From positions 2,108,001 through 2,172,000 of the forward strand of contig CM082598.2 in the NCBI GenBank assembly GCA_040954595.2: a stretch of 64,000 bases of DNA, written 5' to 3'. Below are positions 38,268 to 51,900 of this stretch, in pieces. The notes under the pieces were generated by a model, which was not told the DNA's origin, ran no database searches, and worked only from the letters and a program-made list of their open reading frames with translations. The DNA is from Balanoglossus misakiensis. Its lineage: Eukaryota; Hemichordata. A program made the translations under genes and the position numbers. Within the stretch, counting starts at the first letter, position 1; each line of letters begins with the position of its first letter.

Positions 38268-40132
38268 TTTATTAAGCAAATTATTTGAAATTCTCACATC
38301 ATGACATGATCATCATTGAGTATTTACGTAATCTTACTACTTAACAGTGAAATTTAAATTGTATTAAAAATACTACTTGAGTCGCAGATCTGCACTTGTT
38401 TTCTATCTATACATACAAAAATATGCATCTGTAATTTTATCAAGTAAACAAGAAGTAATGTGCTGCCCATAACCCAAGAGATTAATACCCACAGAGCTGG
38501 ACACTATAAACAGTGTATTCATTTTAGCTATTACACATTGCCTAATGATAATTTAGTGCCATCATAAGATGACCTGTGCAGTGATTTATTCGATAAAGCC
38601 CTCATGAGGTTTCAGCTTAAGATTTGGCTTTAACCCTTTCACCCCCCTCTCCGTGTATAGAGGTCCAAGTTTACCATAGAAAACAATAGAATCGGATCAA
38701 ACCATGGTAGTGAAAGGGTTCTGTAGGGGTAATTAGCGAGCATGCTGTGAACGGCGGAACTGGGATCGTGCAAAATGAGGTCTTTATCATCGTTGCAAGT
38801 TGGTGTTCAAACTTCTTATTTACAACCACGAAAATATAGGCACCACAAGACTCTTGTCCTTGCGACTTTCATTCTAGCTTTTAACAAGTTTATACAGTAA
38901 ACATCTTTGTAGAAATAATGAAAACTTTCATGCTTAATTCTTTAATTGATACCTAAGCAGAAGACAGCATGACAAAGTAACCGTGACAACATTTATAAAT
39001 ATGGAAATCATTAAAATATCTTAAATGGTTTCCTGTTACACCATTCGAGAATAGATTTAAATAACTCATATATGCACAATCTGTTTAAAACTAACTTACT
39101 TTGGAGTTCTTGGTACATTTGTCTTCAGGCTAAGAGGTCAAATTATGTTGTTATAAATTTCTTGTAGCTAAAACTGTCTACCAATTAGTGTAGTACATCT
39201 GATTACAAATGATGGAGAAAGATCAAAATATACTCTTCGGGTATTTTGTGAATGTTTAGTATTTTGAATGCAAAACTGGCATACAGAAAATTTCATCAAA
39301 TTTGTTTGTTTGACGTAAACAATTCTTACATTTTATACTTTTGAGAACTATACAGGCACAATTTCTCAGCTAATAGTACATTCAGTGGGAACTATTACTA
39401 GTATTATACTCGTATTTATACTATTTCGTAAATAATTAATATTGTTTGAGACTGCATGGACGGAATATGATAACAGGGTGATGAAAAAGTTTCATAAAAC
39501 ACTCACAAAATAACCCGTGGCATTTAGCATTTGGATTTCCAATGGACAATACATCGCAATAGCATTCAGATGAACTTTATCACAAACTTATAAACACAAT
39601 ATTAAGAGTACTTGAGATTTCAGTGATGGTGAGAGATATAAGTGGGTGCAAACCTTCCATGAAAAATATTTGATTTTGAAAAGTGATATTTTATTATTTA
39701 AATACACATTGGCAACAGATTTAAGTTCATCAAGTAAATATTGTGTGACTTTAAAAAGTACAGTCATTGGTAAAACTCTTGTTATTTTAAATCTTATAAT
39801 TTTGGGGAAGTAGGAATTTCAAAACTAAAATATTGAAAGAGAAGGAATGCGTAGGATTGTTTCATAAAATAATGTTATCATAGATGCTATTTACAAAGTC
39901 TGTACAAGATAAATTCATATTGTTTTCAGTGTTATCGTACACTTTTAAAATATGTATGGACAAAGTATCTTAATATCAGTGTCAAACAGAGATTACTACT
40001 GATCGATGAAAGGAATGAACATTATGATGGCATAAAAACATTAGTGGTTGTGGCAAATTGTCTTGTATATTTAAAAAGAGTCAAAGAAATAGCGAGAGTC
40101 AACGAAATAGTATGGAATGTGCCTGTTTACTT
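38268..40132 (-). other. Probable 3' UTR of the aGPCR
   Basis: A very AT-rich stretch after the receptor stop with no supported ORF. Minus-strand AATAAA hexamers are at 39690-39695, 38585-38590 and 38268-38273. The foldback element at 38632 lies inside this span. The true 3' end is not determined. Confidence 0.35.
38632..38720. mobile_element. Foldback element with AACCCTTTCAC ends, copy 1
   Basis: It begins AACCCTTTCACCCCCC and ends GTAGTGAAAGGGTT, giving an 11-bp inverted repeat. The interior AGAGGTCCAA and CCATAGAAAACAAT is shared with the copy at 58084. Too small to encode anything; a MITE-like sequence downstream of the receptor gene. Confidence 0.65.
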
Positions 40133-40330
40133 TCAGTCAGACACTTCCGTCATCTTCGTGGCGACAGACGAAGCGCGAGAAACCCCACTACCATTCCGTA
40201 ACACCACGTATTTGTCGGTTTCGTTGGGCGCATTTGAGTCGAGGCTGTCATGTCTGTCAGCAGCCGCAGGGTGGCGCGAGCGAGGTTGTGATCTGATGGA
40301 CGTGGATGACGACTGCATTTCAGTCGAATC
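40133..40330 (-). CDS. aGPCR exon 20: C-terminal tail and stop
   Basis: Residues 851-915 and TGA. Acceptor CTTTATCCTTTGCAG in phase 0. Ser/Arg-rich, ending MTEVSD, which is not a canonical PDZ-binding C-terminus. Confidence 0.85.
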   Translation of the reverse strand, partial: DSTEMQSSSTSIRSQPRSRHPAAADRHDSLDSNAPNETDKYVVLRNGSGVSRASSVATKMTEVSD

Positions 40331-42797
40331 CTGCAAAGGATAAAGTGGTTACTGATTTAATGTATTCATGAGATGACAACTGTAGTGCACTAAAATAAAA
40401 AAAGCTGGCTTTCCGAATCTAAATATGTAGCGTATCACTACTAGTGTGCCGTTATATGATCCCGATCGGCACTGCCCTCAGCGGCTGATTCTTGACAAAT
40501 ATTTCCTGCTATCTGTCAGTATACACTGCATTAGATGCATGCCTGCTTGTGCTTTTCTCAGACTTTACCCTTTTCAATGCTATAGTCAACTGAAACCATA
40601 AGGTTTCAGTGAGAATAATAGACTTCAAATGATTTAATCACAAAGAAACATGCACGTACATACATCACATTCTTCAATAGCTTCTTCGAGATTCGTCACA
40701 ACCAGCGGAGAACTTGTCTTCGCTGATATGCTGATGGCAGTGATGGTATTAACAGAAGAAATGGTCGTCTGTCGGCTGGCCGAATTTGTTCTCGTCCTTG
40801 TGTCGTTGGAACTTCGATCCTGAACGATGAAAAAAGTGAGACGACTTATTAGGCTTGGAAAAGCAAATTAATTTTTACACTGCACAGAGTACGAAGTAAT
40901 AATAATATAAATGGCAGTGTCACTTTTTAATGAAATACTTAAAGTCTTAATGTACACCGGACTCGCTGATATAAGTGGATTAATAGGGTAGTCAACTATT
41001 GAACAGCCAAAAAACAGTGCTTTTCACAAAGTTTATATAGCTGATTGTACTGTGATGTCTCAGTCAACTACAGGTGTGCGTTTCACATTGATGAGATTGT
41101 GTGCTTGTCCGAAAGACAATGATTTTCTAAAACAAAACTGAAAAGAAACCTACAGGACCATGTACTAATCAAGGCACGTACCTTGGTGTTCTCAGGACTA
41201 ATACCAACAGAGGGCGTACCAAAGCTGCTCTTGGTGAGAGCCCAGTTCTTCTGTTTTCGTTTCAAGGCATTCCTGACTTCCGTGTTCATCGCGCAGTGGA
41301 ACACAAAAATAAAAAATCCCTAATAACAAAAAAACCAACATTAATCGAAATTGTGCGAACATAACATGCACGTGACTATATCTTGAGTTGAATATGCTTT
41401 GCGTAATAATAATGATAATGCGACAACATTTAATAATGTAGTTAGATGTCTTGGGTTCCTAGATGGACCGCACTAAACTGCCATTATACTTTGAAAAATA
41501 CATTGTATACGCACATTACTAGCCAAGGTGTTTCATGGGATACTTTGATGACATTGTTGCTTCATTTCGGGCCTTATCGATTCTTTACTGGGAATGTCGC
41601 CCTCCAAAAAGCAAACTTCAGTACTTTTGTTTTGTTCTCTCACCTGGAATGCGTTGAAGATGGTGAAAAGGTACTGAAAAACAACCAGTTTTTCGTTGAT
41701 CGCAAATATTCCAAATATCCATGTCAGACCGAGTATCGGTAGAAGGATGGCTGCAGCCTTGGCATTGTTTCTGGACAGACAAAAAAAACCCAACAATAAC
41801 CATATTTATTAAATTTGCCACTAAGGCACTTAACCTAAGTTCTCCTACTAAAATGTTGAAATAACGATGATTTTTGCATTACAAAAACATTGGTAAATAT
41901 GGGTCTTTTGGCTGAATTTTTTCATAGCAATACTTCTTTTAAAAATTACATAGACAGTTTCACAAGTCTGATTGGATATAGCTCCATCTAAAAGATGTTT
42001 GATTTTTCACTGCAAATTTACTTGACAAGGACAGTGTTCATCGGAAGATGTGCCCTTGGTGAAAACGACCTCCAATTATGTCTTTGAATTTTCTTTATCT
42101 ATGTTTGCATTACATGATTTTAATCAATCTTCTATGGATTTAGCAAATATAGAAATTGATAAATTATAACTGGATTTATGGAATGTCAACAACTTGGGAG
42201 AACTCTACCTACAACAAAATACCATCATTTAAACCTACTTCAAGTTTGTTAACTTTGTACTTTTGTCCAGATTTTTCCCTTGCACTGTGACAATCTCCAT
42301 CATGACTCGAGTCAAAAGGTAGATATTGATAGCGATGATGAGGAGAACAGGCCCAAGGAACGCCCATGTCAAATTGTTTTCTGATGACAGCCAGCAACTG
42401 TAAAACAGAACGAGTTCGTAAGATCTGGTCAACTATGTTAGCTTGGGAAAGAATCAGTCTCAGGAACATATCTGACAACAATTCTCATGCACATCCTTGA
42501 GAGGTTAGCTTGTTGGATTTCTATTCAGATGCATCATCATTTTGTATTCAGTCTTTCTTATTTTATGCACTGTGAAATGCTAGGAACAATTTGTCAATAC
42601 TCACTACGAGGGTGTTCCATATCCTTCTGGTCTTGCAGCAGCTGATATACCAACAAATAGACCGGGACAGACTGTCAACAAAAATAGGAAAATGTCTTTG
42701 CTTAGATCTAGCATCATTATCATTCCAGTGGATTAGCTATTGTGTAACTGTCTTATATTTCAAATTACTCATTTAAAATTTGTGGTGGTAGTGGTGG

Positions 42798-42839
<42 letters not shown>

Positions 42840-42862
42840 CGATGATGACGATGATGATGATT

Positions 42863-42929
<67 letters not shown>

Positions 42930-45900
42930 CAAAAATCTTACCGTAGCCAATGATGTAATACATTCTCATTTTACTGGTCCCGGATGTGAAAACCTTGACA
43001 ATCTGGGTGTACAGGTAAAGACCTTCCACCAACATCCATGCAAATGAGCTCAGTAGAAAATAATGAAGGAGCACAGCTATGAAAGTGCAGGCAATCTAAA
43101 GCAAAAGAAAGCAAAGTAATTTAAGTATTAAATACAGAGTATGCAATAGGTTCTGCAGTATCAAATAAGGAATTAAATTTATCTGCCCAGATTAGCATAA
43201 GCATCGACTACATCTAACATGCCAGTTGCCCTTTAAAACTTTTTCTATTGCTGGGAAAATCTGTGACCCATGACTCAACTTTCGCAGTACACTGAGTAAA
43301 CTAAAGTGTATAGGTATCAATCACTGTAACTATACCTCATTTTCTGTGGCGTTAATGCCAACCAGAAACACGATCAGACTCACGCCAATTGCAAACACCA
43401 GGTTTTTATGGATACTGTTTCTCTCGCACGAGATGCTCCTAGAAACGCAGAAAAACATATTACTATTTGCATGCTTGCAATTTCGAACAAAAGAGAAGAT
43501 ATTGGCGTAGATATCGTGTTGACACTTACGAGAGAAGCTCTCAGGTTTTTGGTTACAGTATGAAGATTGATTTGACAATGAGGTATTGAAACCTGCAACA
43601 GCTGAGATAATAATCTCAGGGGTGTATGATTCAGTGCATTTATAATTGCTACATCACGATGGATCTGCATTTTAAGTGTAAAAATGTATATCGTATCGCA
43701 TATCGCTTGAGTGTGCAGATTGAGAATATCTATCTGTTGACATCCGTGCATATCTTCATCAATAAACGTACTAGCTATGCCAGCGTTTCTTATTAGAATA
43801 TGCAACTTATCCTTAGTATGAGTTCAAAGTACTATTCAGAAGAATGATTGCATACCTAATAATTTGGAAGATGACCCATGTAATACCTAGGGCTGTCAAT
43901 GATATAGTGCAACCGATGTAAGTGATTATGCTTAGGGCGAAGTCGTGCACTCTATCGATCTGGAAAATAAAATACGAAATCCATGGTTGACTTCTGTTCT
44001 CACAGAGGACGGAATGAATGAAACCAGTGTCATTGCTTCATTGGATAGTGGAGATATATTAATATATCTTCAATACCAGTGCTACTAATTCCTCAAATTT
44101 TACTCTTCTTTTTTCTGCAATTACACAGCTTAACAATTTATTAACATTATCACTTACCTCAACAGGGTCATGTTGCATGAGAATGGCGAAACTTGTCAAG
44201 TGGTAACATTGGCAAACAGTGACATCATCCCTGGAGAGTTCGGACTTCATCTTGCATCCATCAGTGCTCCATAGGCCTTCGGAACCATCACTGTGGAAAA
44301 GGCAAATTCTGGTAAGCTCACAGATTCCTCGTTAATGCGTCATCGTGTTGCTGCTTTGCTTCAGAGGTGATTTCAAGTTTGATGGAATTAATCTAGCTTA
44401 CAGGCTAGATGATGAATCTAGCAAGAACTGTCCCCACTCGCCACATATTACGCAATTGCTGTAAGCATTAGTAAAGCAATGGCAAGATTCTACTGTAATA
44501 TAGCCTGAGGGCTGTCTGAATTGCATATGTGCAACACTTTAAATTTGCCATACTTTGACTAATGCCTGCAACTGTGTCATATGGGACCCATACCGTGAAC
44601 GATCGACCCCTGTAAATCTAAGGTGTGAGATGATGATACATGTAACTCTCTCCAAGTACAGTAAAACCTGTCTAAACCGAACACCAAAAGGACTGAAGAA
44701 ATTGTTCGGTTTGCAGAGGTGTCCGGATTATATAGGTTCTTTCAACATGTGGTTCTATGTTGAAGGGACTGGAAAAGGTGTTCGGTATAGACAGGTTTCC
44801 AGATTAGACAGTGTTCAGTTTAGACAGGTTTTATTGTATTAGCTCAGAGAGTGGGCCCCCAAAATAACCTTGCTTACCTCGAGAGAAATTTCCAATAGAC
44901 ACATGTCGGGTTGAAGTAACTCTGGGATACTGTTGAATGGTGTAGTGTTATTTCAATCGGTGTTTCTGGATCGATGATCGGTGGCAACACTGAGGCAGAG
45001 ATGATGCGACTATTGAGGATGTACTCATACTCATGGTCACTATGTCAGACAAAAAACAACAGAATTTTAGACTTCTCCAAGTGACTAAAGTGTCGGTAAT
45101 TCCTTGAACCAAAAGGAAGATCTGTTAGTTGTTGCCTAAAGTGAAGTTAATCCCACCCTCCAGGATGGAGAACACAGTGTTCAGTTTATTGTATGTAACA
45201 CAAAGCTTACTCACACATCGACCATGATTTCGTTAGGTTCAGACTCCGAGGAAAACCATTTTTCAATATTCCTATAAGCAATGCCGACGACGTTAAGGAT
45301 AAGAGTATCTGAAATCGAACAAAAGCAATGCTTAATTCTAAGTTCTTATAATAAGTAATAATCTTCAGTTTATAATGATGTGTGAACAACGGCCTCAGCA
45401 ATTCAGATTTTCAAGAGAAATGGCAGATATGCATTACCTGACGGGACTGATTTTGCAGGGATGATAATATTGTCGTTGGTCCTCTTGTCGCTGTTTGTAT
45501 TGATTTCCTCATCCGGCCAGGTTGGAACAAACGTCCATCCTTCGAAAGTCTTGTTCATGTATGTCTTGAGTTCCACATCTGTCATGAAAGAAAACAATCG
45601 TGTCTACTTTGAGAAAAAAAGCCACCCACAAGACGTTGGACAACCCAGGAATATACAAGCGAAATTTTAGTTTTCAAGAAAAGCAGATACTGACTTACAT
45701 ATATTATTGTGTGGAAAATCTTGGGCATTGCTTCCTTGGACCATTTGATGATTTGCGTACTGGCTGGCAAGGTGTTCTGTATTCCATAATATTTGACTTA
45801 GCAAAGGAGATGCGAATGACTGCAAGGGAAAACAGACTTGTGTAGTTGGCTTAGTACCACATATGCGTGTAGGGCAGGACTCGCTTACTATTTTCGAAAC

Positions 45901-48900
45901 ACCTGACATCACTTACTGGTCTTTTTTGCCGGAAGTTCGTATATCTTACTTTCACAGACTTGACTTAGTGTTTTGTTGAGCTGTATCGCTTTGTGACACT
46001 TATATCGATAGACTGAATACGTACGTACACCAGTTATCTGATACGCTTTAATCTAGGACAGCCATTATGTCGTGTATTATTTTGTTATATAGTATGACAC
46101 ACTTTCCTAGCCGTATAAATTGAACAGTAGTCGTTTTAGTAACAAAAGGGTCATGTCCTTTTACTAAAACTGAATTACATTAGCCGCTCAATTTCAGGGC
46201 ACGATTTCAGACTTATTATGAAGGCAATTAGTGGTCAATTGAAGGGGGGGGGAATGTTCGACAGAAAAAGAACTGTGAGGACTTACTGATGAAAGCGTAT
46301 TCCATGATTCTTCTCGATCAAGTAACCTGCTGACTCGTAGTAAATATGCCTGGAATAAAGACAGTAATTTTCCAAATGGAAGTAGTAAATTGGGAAAATA
46401 GCCCTGTCTATAAAGGCCACCCGTCTTTAAAGGATAGTGTAGGAAATAGCCTTTACTGGCCGATACAGTCAGGTTTTTACTGTTATTTACCTAAGAACCC
46501 AAGCCTACATTGGCCAAACATGACACCCCACCCATATGTACATTATGCACGATCGATCATAATGTTTTCTTACTTGAAAGAACAGTTGAAACAGCTCAGA
46601 GTCTGTAGTGTTTTCAATGTCCTGCTTTGCTATTTCCGATGAGGTTATTGCGAGAGCAGTCATAATGGTGACGTCATCACTTGTATGTATGAGCTCGACA
46701 AGGTCCGTGGTATTTTCCAAGAGCTCGTACGCAATTTCAAGATTCGTAGGTAAATCCCTGGTGAGAACCTCAACCTGTTACAAGGAAGAAAGTTGCAAAT
46801 TATAGTTATAAGTAATTGCATTAAATTATCTGGTATGTTCAGTTTGTACAGAAATTTCCACACTGAAGCGACAGATAGCAAGATTTTGCCATACAGTACA
46901 GGGAAGGCTTAGCACCCAACTTCAGAATGTGCTGTTTGTGGGTCATTTCCCTGAATGCGTAGAGATACATGTAGATATCTAATCGCACTAATTGCACATG
47001 GGCTACCATTAACCTATTCTCTCTGATCCATAAACGCCTTGCAGGGATTTCAAATAATTTCTCAGAGGAGCTGATAAAAAGAGCATGTCTCCATTACATT
47101 GATTAGAATGCACTGGAGTTTATTCACTGCAGCACAATAGCAAAAAGTGCGCAGGGTGTTTAATCTCGGAAAATTGTAAGACGTGATAGGTGTTCTTCCA
47201 TACTCTTTTCCAGTTCTTTTCCAGTCGTGGGTAACTGGAACGAAATGAATATCGGATAACGTTTTGTACCCGAACTCGCTCACTGCCGTTAAGCTGTAAC
47301 AATTTATCGCTGTCCAATATATTAAGAAACAAACTTCCAAGACCTATGTACAGAGACGAGAGAGTATGCTTAACAAATATGAATATTGACTTACAGTCAT
47401 GTACATCTCAGAAAACTTGGATCCACTGTAACAATTCGTCATATCTGGTTCTTCCCAGAAGGCTGTGTTGTTTTCTTGATTGCAATGGCGTGTGGCAGTA
47501 TCTGAAGTTCAGAAAAAGTTTTAATAATTACTGTTCAGGTCATTTTATATCCATTTCTCATATTTCCGAAATTGTGGTAGATTCTGTTTCAACCAGCAAG
47601 AAATCTGCGAGATATTGTATTCTTTGCATCTTTATCTGTACACTCTTTACATTGGCTACACCTGGTTGACTGTGAGAATTAAATTTCTCGCAAATGCAGA
47701 GCGAGAAAAGTTAATTCTCACTGACCTATTGTGAGAAAACACAATTCTCGCTGACCTAACTGCAAGGAAGATTGTGTTCTGGCATGGTTCTCGCGGAACA
47801 GTGAGAAAATGTCCGTTCCTCGCTTTTTTCTCACAAAATGCTGTACTAGTGTAAGCACGGTAAATTAGAAGGGACTGTAAACCTTTAATAATCTCTGTAC
47901 CGATACATCACTATGTTCTCCTGCATAGCCCCATTAGCAAACGTAATCCCCTGTACACATTGGACATGATCTTGCTAGCACAATTCAAACTCAACAGCTT
48001 ATGCTGTCCCTCTATAACCTTATGCAGAGCGAGTCAGAGCTTAGCCAAAATCGCTGCCTATATGTTGAAAATCATTAGTACCAATCAAGGGGCTTTATAA
48101 AAAGCGATTTACAGAAGGAGACGCTAAGATAGCCAAAACAAACGAGTTTGTAGAAACATTGCAAGGTTAAACTGATCAATGACAGTTATACACACTCTTG
48201 TCACGTCCAGTTTTATGACGGAATTAGAGCTAGCACTCTTAAGGTGAACGTTGATAGGTTTCAGGCATCTTGTATACAAATGCCATTAAGTAATTTCCAT
48301 GCAAATCGGTCTGTGCAGCAAGCTCCTATTTCTTAAGACCCAATGGAACTTTTGAAAGGTTGTGAAGAATGCGATAAGACAGCAGAAAGGCTTTAGAAAA
48401 GTTTTCGATATGATCCAGTACCTTCAGTGTCGATTCTCTGACAGGGAATTTCAATGGACTGTCCAGGTGACGTCATCGGCCACAGAATCCCATACACTGA
48501 TATTTGATCACACATCTCTGAAAAGATAGATAACTAGAAATCAAGATTCAGGATAAAATCTTACTTTCCTTTCAAAGTACTACAGCAGATTTTTTGGCAC
48601 CTATCACTATTTGAGACATTTCAGTTTCTGTCCATATCGAATTTGATATCATACGTAGATAATTGTAAACTCAGTATTGCATAGTCTATGCTACGAGATG
48701 GACCTGATTATTCGTGATGCAAAGATATATATCGTACTCATCCAACACTAACGAGAAAATATGCTCTTTCTTATTGACTGTGTTACCATGGTTGTAGCGG
48801 TTACGTTTAGCTGCTGATAAGCCAATCAAGGTTGCGAATTGACTATCAATAAATTAGTATATTTAGGTTAGCATGCGGAAAGGCATATCGGCTATATAGT

Positions 48901-51900
48901 TTTGAAATTCTTCAGTTCTACATATGCTGAGGACAGGGAATAATATGAGAAATTTTACATAGATGGTTGCATTGGCAATTCCTTCGTTCGTTCTTCCGTC
49001 CATCCATCCATCCACCCACTCACCAACCCATTCATTCATTCATTCATTCATTCATTCATTCATTCATTCATTCATTCATTCATTCATTCATTCATTCATT
49101 CATTCATTCATTCATTCATTCATTCACTCACTCACTCACTCACTCACTCACTCACTCACTCACTCACTCACTCACTCACTCACTCATTCATTCATTCATT
49201 CATTCATTCATTCATTCATTCATTCATTCATTCATTCATTCATTCATTCAATCTTTCTCATTTGGAGTGGGTTTGTATAGAAGAATAATTACCGATTTCG
49301 TGACATACCTTGTTTGACCAGAATAATAATAGTTGAAAAATGTCAAAATGATTTTATGTACCTGTCATATTTTGTGAGTCAGTTGTTAGAGATGGCGTTG
49401 TTGCAGGAGGTTCAGTCTGTGTGTTGGTCCATTCTGATATCTGTCAAGAGAAAACATTTGAAAATGCAATATGTAATGATTAATCCCATGTAAAAATGTT
49501 TTAATGTTTAGATCATTGCCATGTCTAATTAAGGGAAGCTGTTTGTGAAGGCTTAACATAGAGTTGTTGATGCAGTATCTTGAGGGGGGGGGATGCAAGA
49601 CGATGGAGATAATGTATCAGGTTTTAGTTCACTTGGATGGAAGTTAAGACTAGACTCACAGGCCTTTGTAATCGCAAATGATGATAGCGGCCCCTGAGAA
49701 ACGATTTGCAATCAAGTGTACTCTGACTTTTCATTGTCATATCCGATCCTCAATGAGTATGTCTGTCTTTTTAAAACGATCTACGGTGATACTCCGATCA
49801 CTAACAAGACCACACCACCGTCGTTTTGTGGCACCTAAATTTCACCAGGACAACGCTGTGTAGCATCAATTGCACACAGCCTCCGGCTAGTCGCACTTTG
49901 ACTCCGAAATTATCAGTGCGTGCATACCGGATGTCACCAAGAGAGTTACTAAGGCGACAGCTTGTGATGGCGGAAGTGTTGATCGACAAACCCCCATCAG
50001 TTCTGCTGGGGGTTTATTTTATACAATTTCATGGAATCAAATCGATGCATACATAATTAGAATACCTTGGTGGCATCATTTTGTAAATCTGTAACTACTC
50101 TTGGAAATATTTTCGAAAATAACTACAGTAAGCTTAAATGTTTTTGCAGATAAACGAAAACAAAATGGAGTGACCTCAACTGTGAAAAGGTAGTGACTGA
50201 TCATATCCGTCAGTAAGGTGGTTTTTCCTTCAAGATAAATCAAATTTCCATGCTTTCATTGATTGATGAAAAGATCTGTAATAGACATAGGTTGAGAGTT
50301 GAAATTAGATTAATGTTTAATTGGATTATTATACACAGTTCAAGGTGTGTCTTCGTAAACGACAGTTATTAAGCATTGTCATAATTTATCATAAACTGAT
50401 TTCAAACTAAGCCCCTTTTAAAATCTAGACGTCAAAATACGACCATTCTCTGACTCATCTTCTCTACACCAATTCAACAATTTGGCAATGCCTTGATGTT
50501 TAACATTAGCCGATATGTGAATCAGAGTGTGGTTCAATTTTCTCACATGCAACGATGGGTGAATCGAACGGGAACTTTTCACACTGCGACTGATGCATAA
50601 TCACCATATTTTCAGGCAAAATACCAAATAGCCTTTTTAAAAGTCTTTCAATATGAATGATGATTGCAAGAGATTCCCTTCTTACACAACGAAAAACTTC
50701 CATGGCATCTAAGATTGATATGTCATTTATACTGTCTTTAGGAGAAAATCTAAGTACCCATTAATGTAGATGATGGGTACTTATGATCGTTCGATGAGCT
50801 CTCCATTAAGACTCTTCGATTCTTTATCAGGAAACAGGTTTATGGTCATTCCGGTTGTAAATATTGTTTATGAGACGGCATTACAGAACCAGGCAAATGG
50901 GTGACGTCATGGTGTCATAAAAATCAAAGGTGGCGTTCGGGTCATTAAATACCCGTTTACTGGTCATATTACATTGGCGGAGGACGGAAAGATGAATTAC
51001 TGAGGCGTAGGCAGTGTTTCGCGCTATTAACCCTAGCGTTTACCCCGCAAGTGTCATTAAAGATCTTGTGGTGTGTAGTTGCCTTGCCTTGCTAGAAACG
51101 ATTAAGCGACAAAACAAATAAAAACATCAAAATATTGCACTCAATGATTATTATTTTTCAGCAAAACTACAACCAGAGAAGTTTGCTGAACTCAGTCTGT
51201 CTTGAATCTACACGCTTGTGTTATTTTTAATAATGAATGGAAAATATCACTCTTGGGTGTTCAAAGACCGGAAAATCTCGAATCGTGAGATTGATTTTAT
51301 GGAAGAATTGTTTCACGCGATATCCAGTATGATTAAATTCACAGCAAAATTAACTGTCAACAACAGAGATATTCTGTTGACGTCACACTGAGACATAAAC
51401 CCCCCCCCCCAGTAACAAACAGTGCATATGTTTTTGTACATTGAAAAGTATGCAACACACAACCCTAGAAACTACACGTACACATTTTGTACTGTATTTC
51501 CTTATTTTGTTTTTGTCAGCGTTAAATTGGCACTGGGTCGCAATTAAGATAGATTGAACTAAACATAACCAGATAAATTCAACGTAAAATAGAGTTCGGA
51601 TAAAACGTTTAGCCTACGAGTAATAACCGGGAAACCTTTTACAGGAATATAATCACCACTCAGGTGGTGCACACAAATGATGTCACTAGCAGAAAATGAA
51701 TCAAATATGCTATCAGTAATAAAGATTCACAATTGTTGGCACATTTTGAAGCAGTTATTACTGCACTTTAGCCATCATGCTTTTCGGCAAAATTCTTTTG
51801 ATCATGGTGTTTTGAATATCTCTTTGGAAAGGCAATATTTTGTACACATCGGCTTAAGGATGGGTCTCGTTTGATAGAACGTGTATCTCCCTTTTCACTG

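Noticed and set aside
43380-43805. 141-codon minus-strand ORF, one of the longest in the window
   Set aside because: It overlaps receptor exon 13 in the wrong frame and runs into an intron; the TM2-encoding frame is the real one.
48963-49317. Thr-His-Ser-Leu repeat ORFs
   Set aside because: TTCA/CTCA microsatellite inside receptor intron 2.
49988-50015. AAACCCCCATCAG/CTGCTGGGGGTTT hairpin followed by ATTTT, like a bacterial intrinsic terminator
   Set aside because: It lies inside a eukaryotic receptor intron, where such a terminator has no role; chance hairpin or repeat fragment.
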